Positions 61,936 through 64,000 of a stretch of 64,000 nt of DNA are shown here, piece by piece. Position 1 is the stretch's first letter. The number at the start of each line of letters is the position of its first letter. The position numbers and the translations under genes are program-made. The stretch is from assembly GCF_000237925.1 (NCBI RefSeq), contig NW_017386045.1, forward strand, positions 62,001 through 126,000. The letters are read 5' to 3'. A model generated the notes under the pieces. That model searched no databases and was not told where the DNA came from. It saw only the letters and a list, made by a program, of their open reading frames with translations. Source of the stretch: Schistosoma mansoni. Taxonomy: Eukaryota; Platyhelminthes; Trematoda; Strigeidida; Schistosomatidae.

Positions 61936-62689
61936 TACGCTTGTTGGGCCAAATAAATATTACTGATCCCCATTCAAATCATCCGGCTATCGGGACGGTG
62001 AGTGTCTAACAGTTTACTGATCCCCGTCAAGGTTGAGGATAACTAACATTCATTTCGCGCCATGGACTGATCCATGCAGTGGCAGTCCCACTTTGTTTCT
62101 TGCACGAACATTAACTGATATATTTATATGGCGTGTACCTGCCATTGCAGAAATATATTCCATTATATTATTATAATCGTTTGTGTTGTACAGTCACCAA
62201 AGCAGCCATAGTAATTTGACAAAAGGGTAATCTATGTCAGGTGCTGGCCGTGGGGTGTGACTTCGACGATCACATCATTCCTGTCTAACTTGAGCATGCC
62301 CTCAATCATCCCACAAAGTTAATCTACGTTAGTGACCTTCACAATAATCCGAGTAAGTTTGATGGGTACCCAGGTTTTCAGATTCAGATGCATCTGAGGA
62401 ATTGCAGGCAGACAGCTTCAATTATTCCTTTGTTAGCAAGTTTCTATAACTTTCTAACCTTCTCTCAAACCAGTCACTTGTAGTTTTGAACAATACTCCT
62501 TTTGATAGTAAGTTTCAATATTAGGTGACACGATGTGGTAAAATATACTGTACCAGCATTCTTTTCGTTCATGGCTTTTGATCTCCCATGCTATGTCCTA
62601 CGAATTGTATGTCACTTTTGAATAGATCATATGATAAGAAGTGGTTTTGTGGATATCATAGTAATTTTAATAGTTGGTTGATGTATGAC

Positions 62690-62935
62690 TCAATTTTGTG
62701 GATCGGTTGAAGTCAGACATTATCACCGTTCTATGCCGGCTCAATGGTTTAGAGGTTAAGTGCACTGGCACAAGACTGGTAGGTCCCAGGTTCGAATCTC
62801 GCGAGGCGGGATCGTGGTTTTGCACTGCAGAGAAGTTCGACAATAGGACGTAATGGCCGGCCAGAGCTTCCAGGTTTGCCATGGTGGTCTAGCTTCAATT
62901 GATTCATGATCTCAACTATTGAAATTAGATCATAT
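62690..62935 (+). repeat. S1 SINE-like repeat, full length, ribozyme decayed
   Basis: ggttgaagtcagacattatc, A box CGGCTCAATGG, B box GGTTCGAATCTC (62790-62801), ribozyme core lost (CTGCAGAG, GTAAT), tail tctagcttcaattgattcat. Confidence 0.85.
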
Positions 62936-63539
62936 TAATTGTAGATTAATATTAATGCATAAACGCACTTTGCTAAATCTCTTGTACATTTACGTGAACA
63001 TCATGCCCTCTATTCCTATCCATTTTTTGTATATAATAACACTAATTCGGTAGTGCCTCATCTGCAGACCTTTTGTGAAAATGATTGCCCTTGTCGGTAA
63101 ACTGGCTTGTACCTACCATGTCAGAAATATATTATTACGATTGCCATTCATAGGGAGTCAAGACAGAGTAAAGAGGTCCGACGTATCAAACTGCACAATG
63201 AATAGTAAACATCAGATTTTTTGAATTGCAAAGATATCTATCCCTTGTATCTTGTTCAAGATACCCAGGACATCTTACAACCAAGGGCCTGCAGTCTTAA
63301 TGCTGTTTACGTGTTTGGATCTCACTAAGGTTATGCTTACTGTACCAGACATATTTGCATCGAACTTGATAAATACTCGTCATGAGACACAAAGTATCCC
63401 GAACCTATGACTTCACACTGTTTTCTTATTGGGGTGTAGTTTCATTCTAATTCCTAGATCATTTTGAGACAACAATAATGGCATCGACACCTAGTATTTC
63501 ATAATCGTATCTTAAATATGCATGTAGTTAGATATCAAC

Positions 63540-63850
63540 TGCATTGTAGACCATATGGTCAGGAAACCTAGCCAGTGTGAATGAGAAAAATGCATAGGCA
63601 TCCCTCGTTAAGTTTTATCAACTATTAACGTTATCAGCCTAACGATATGTGTGTGTTCATTCACAAGTAGTATTAAAAGCAAAGATCCCACAGCCGATAA
63701 GTTCGGTACTCCACATAATACTGATTTCCATGAAGAGCATCTGAAGTTAATGCTTATTATCTGTCTACAAATAACGGAAATTCTTTGATCTAATTTTGAA
63801 CGACTCACCACTCCATTCAGTTTGTGTGAATTTTCCGATGGAAGATTTCT
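63540..63850 (-). mobile_element. CR1-like LINE, reverse transcriptase fragment
   Basis: Minus strand with SVLCGVPNLSAVGSLLLILL, which aligns with the GVPQGSVLGPLLF block of CR1 reverse transcriptases. The catalytic box is not seen and the frame is broken. May belong to the same decayed copy as 61585-61935. Confidence 0.6.
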
Positions 63851-64000
63851 CTCCTCACCGTAATGAGAGGAGACTTTTCGAAGGTGATTGACTCATCTGC
63901 GTGGTCTGTTTTGGTGGTCTTTAGGCCTTCATACTCTAAGCTTAAGTCCTTATCAACTCCGCAGCTGGCTCGACAAACGATGTATGGTGTTCATCTTTCT

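Noticed and set aside
1-64000. CRISPR arrays, bacterial operons or rRNA genes
   Set aside because: No regularly spaced repeats with unique spacers, no Shine-Dalgarno-linked genes, no rRNA motifs; gene structure is clearly eukaryotic.

Overview
The window looks like nuclear DNA of a blood fluke (Schistosoma, species not resolved). It is AT-rich, its host genes have many exons, and the first five introns of one gene are only 31-35 nt long, a known schistosome habit. It is packed with RTE-like and CR1-like LINEs, a CsRn1-type Gypsy element, and tRNA-headed short repeats carrying hammerhead ribozymes, the arrangement known for the schistosome Sm-alpha family. A 200-N assembly gap lies at 1351-1550.

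Two conserved host genes fill most of the window and converge. On the + strand, 7723-25740, is the WDR75/UTP17 homologue, a U3 snoRNP (SSU processome) WD-repeat protein. Fifteen exons with matching intron phases sum to exactly 917 codons including the stop. On the - strand, 56751 down to 30404, is a beta-catenin homologue. Eleven phase-consistent exons cover the alpha-catenin-binding segment, the armadillo repeats and a short C-terminal tail; the extreme N-terminus is not resolved.

Layout: 1-540, a candidate minus-strand exon and little else; 545-7640, a CR1-like LINE split by a Gypsy element (788-6173) with a 4-bp target duplication; 7723-25740, WDR75 with repeat-filled introns; 25741-30403, the intergenic zone between the two 3' ends, made of repeats; 30404-56751, beta-catenin with introns of up to 6 kb filled by SINE-like repeats, LINE 3' ends and two solo LTRs with perfect 5-bp target duplications; 56752-64000, the 5' flank of beta-catenin, with a possible upstream exon and three CR1-like 3' fragments.

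The most interesting structure is dispersed. Three unrelated-looking short repeat families (here S1, S2, S3) each join a tRNA-like A-box/B-box head to a hammerhead ribozyme with the same core (CTGANGA, GAAA, NTH cleavage triplet) and a tiny self-complementary stem III (GGCC, CGCG or CCCGGG). S2 matches the known Sm-alpha type. S1 and S3 look like parallel families, and several copies have foldable cores. A fourth abundant repeat (S4, about 520 bp, 14 whole or partial copies) has no recognisable head or coding content and remains unexplained.
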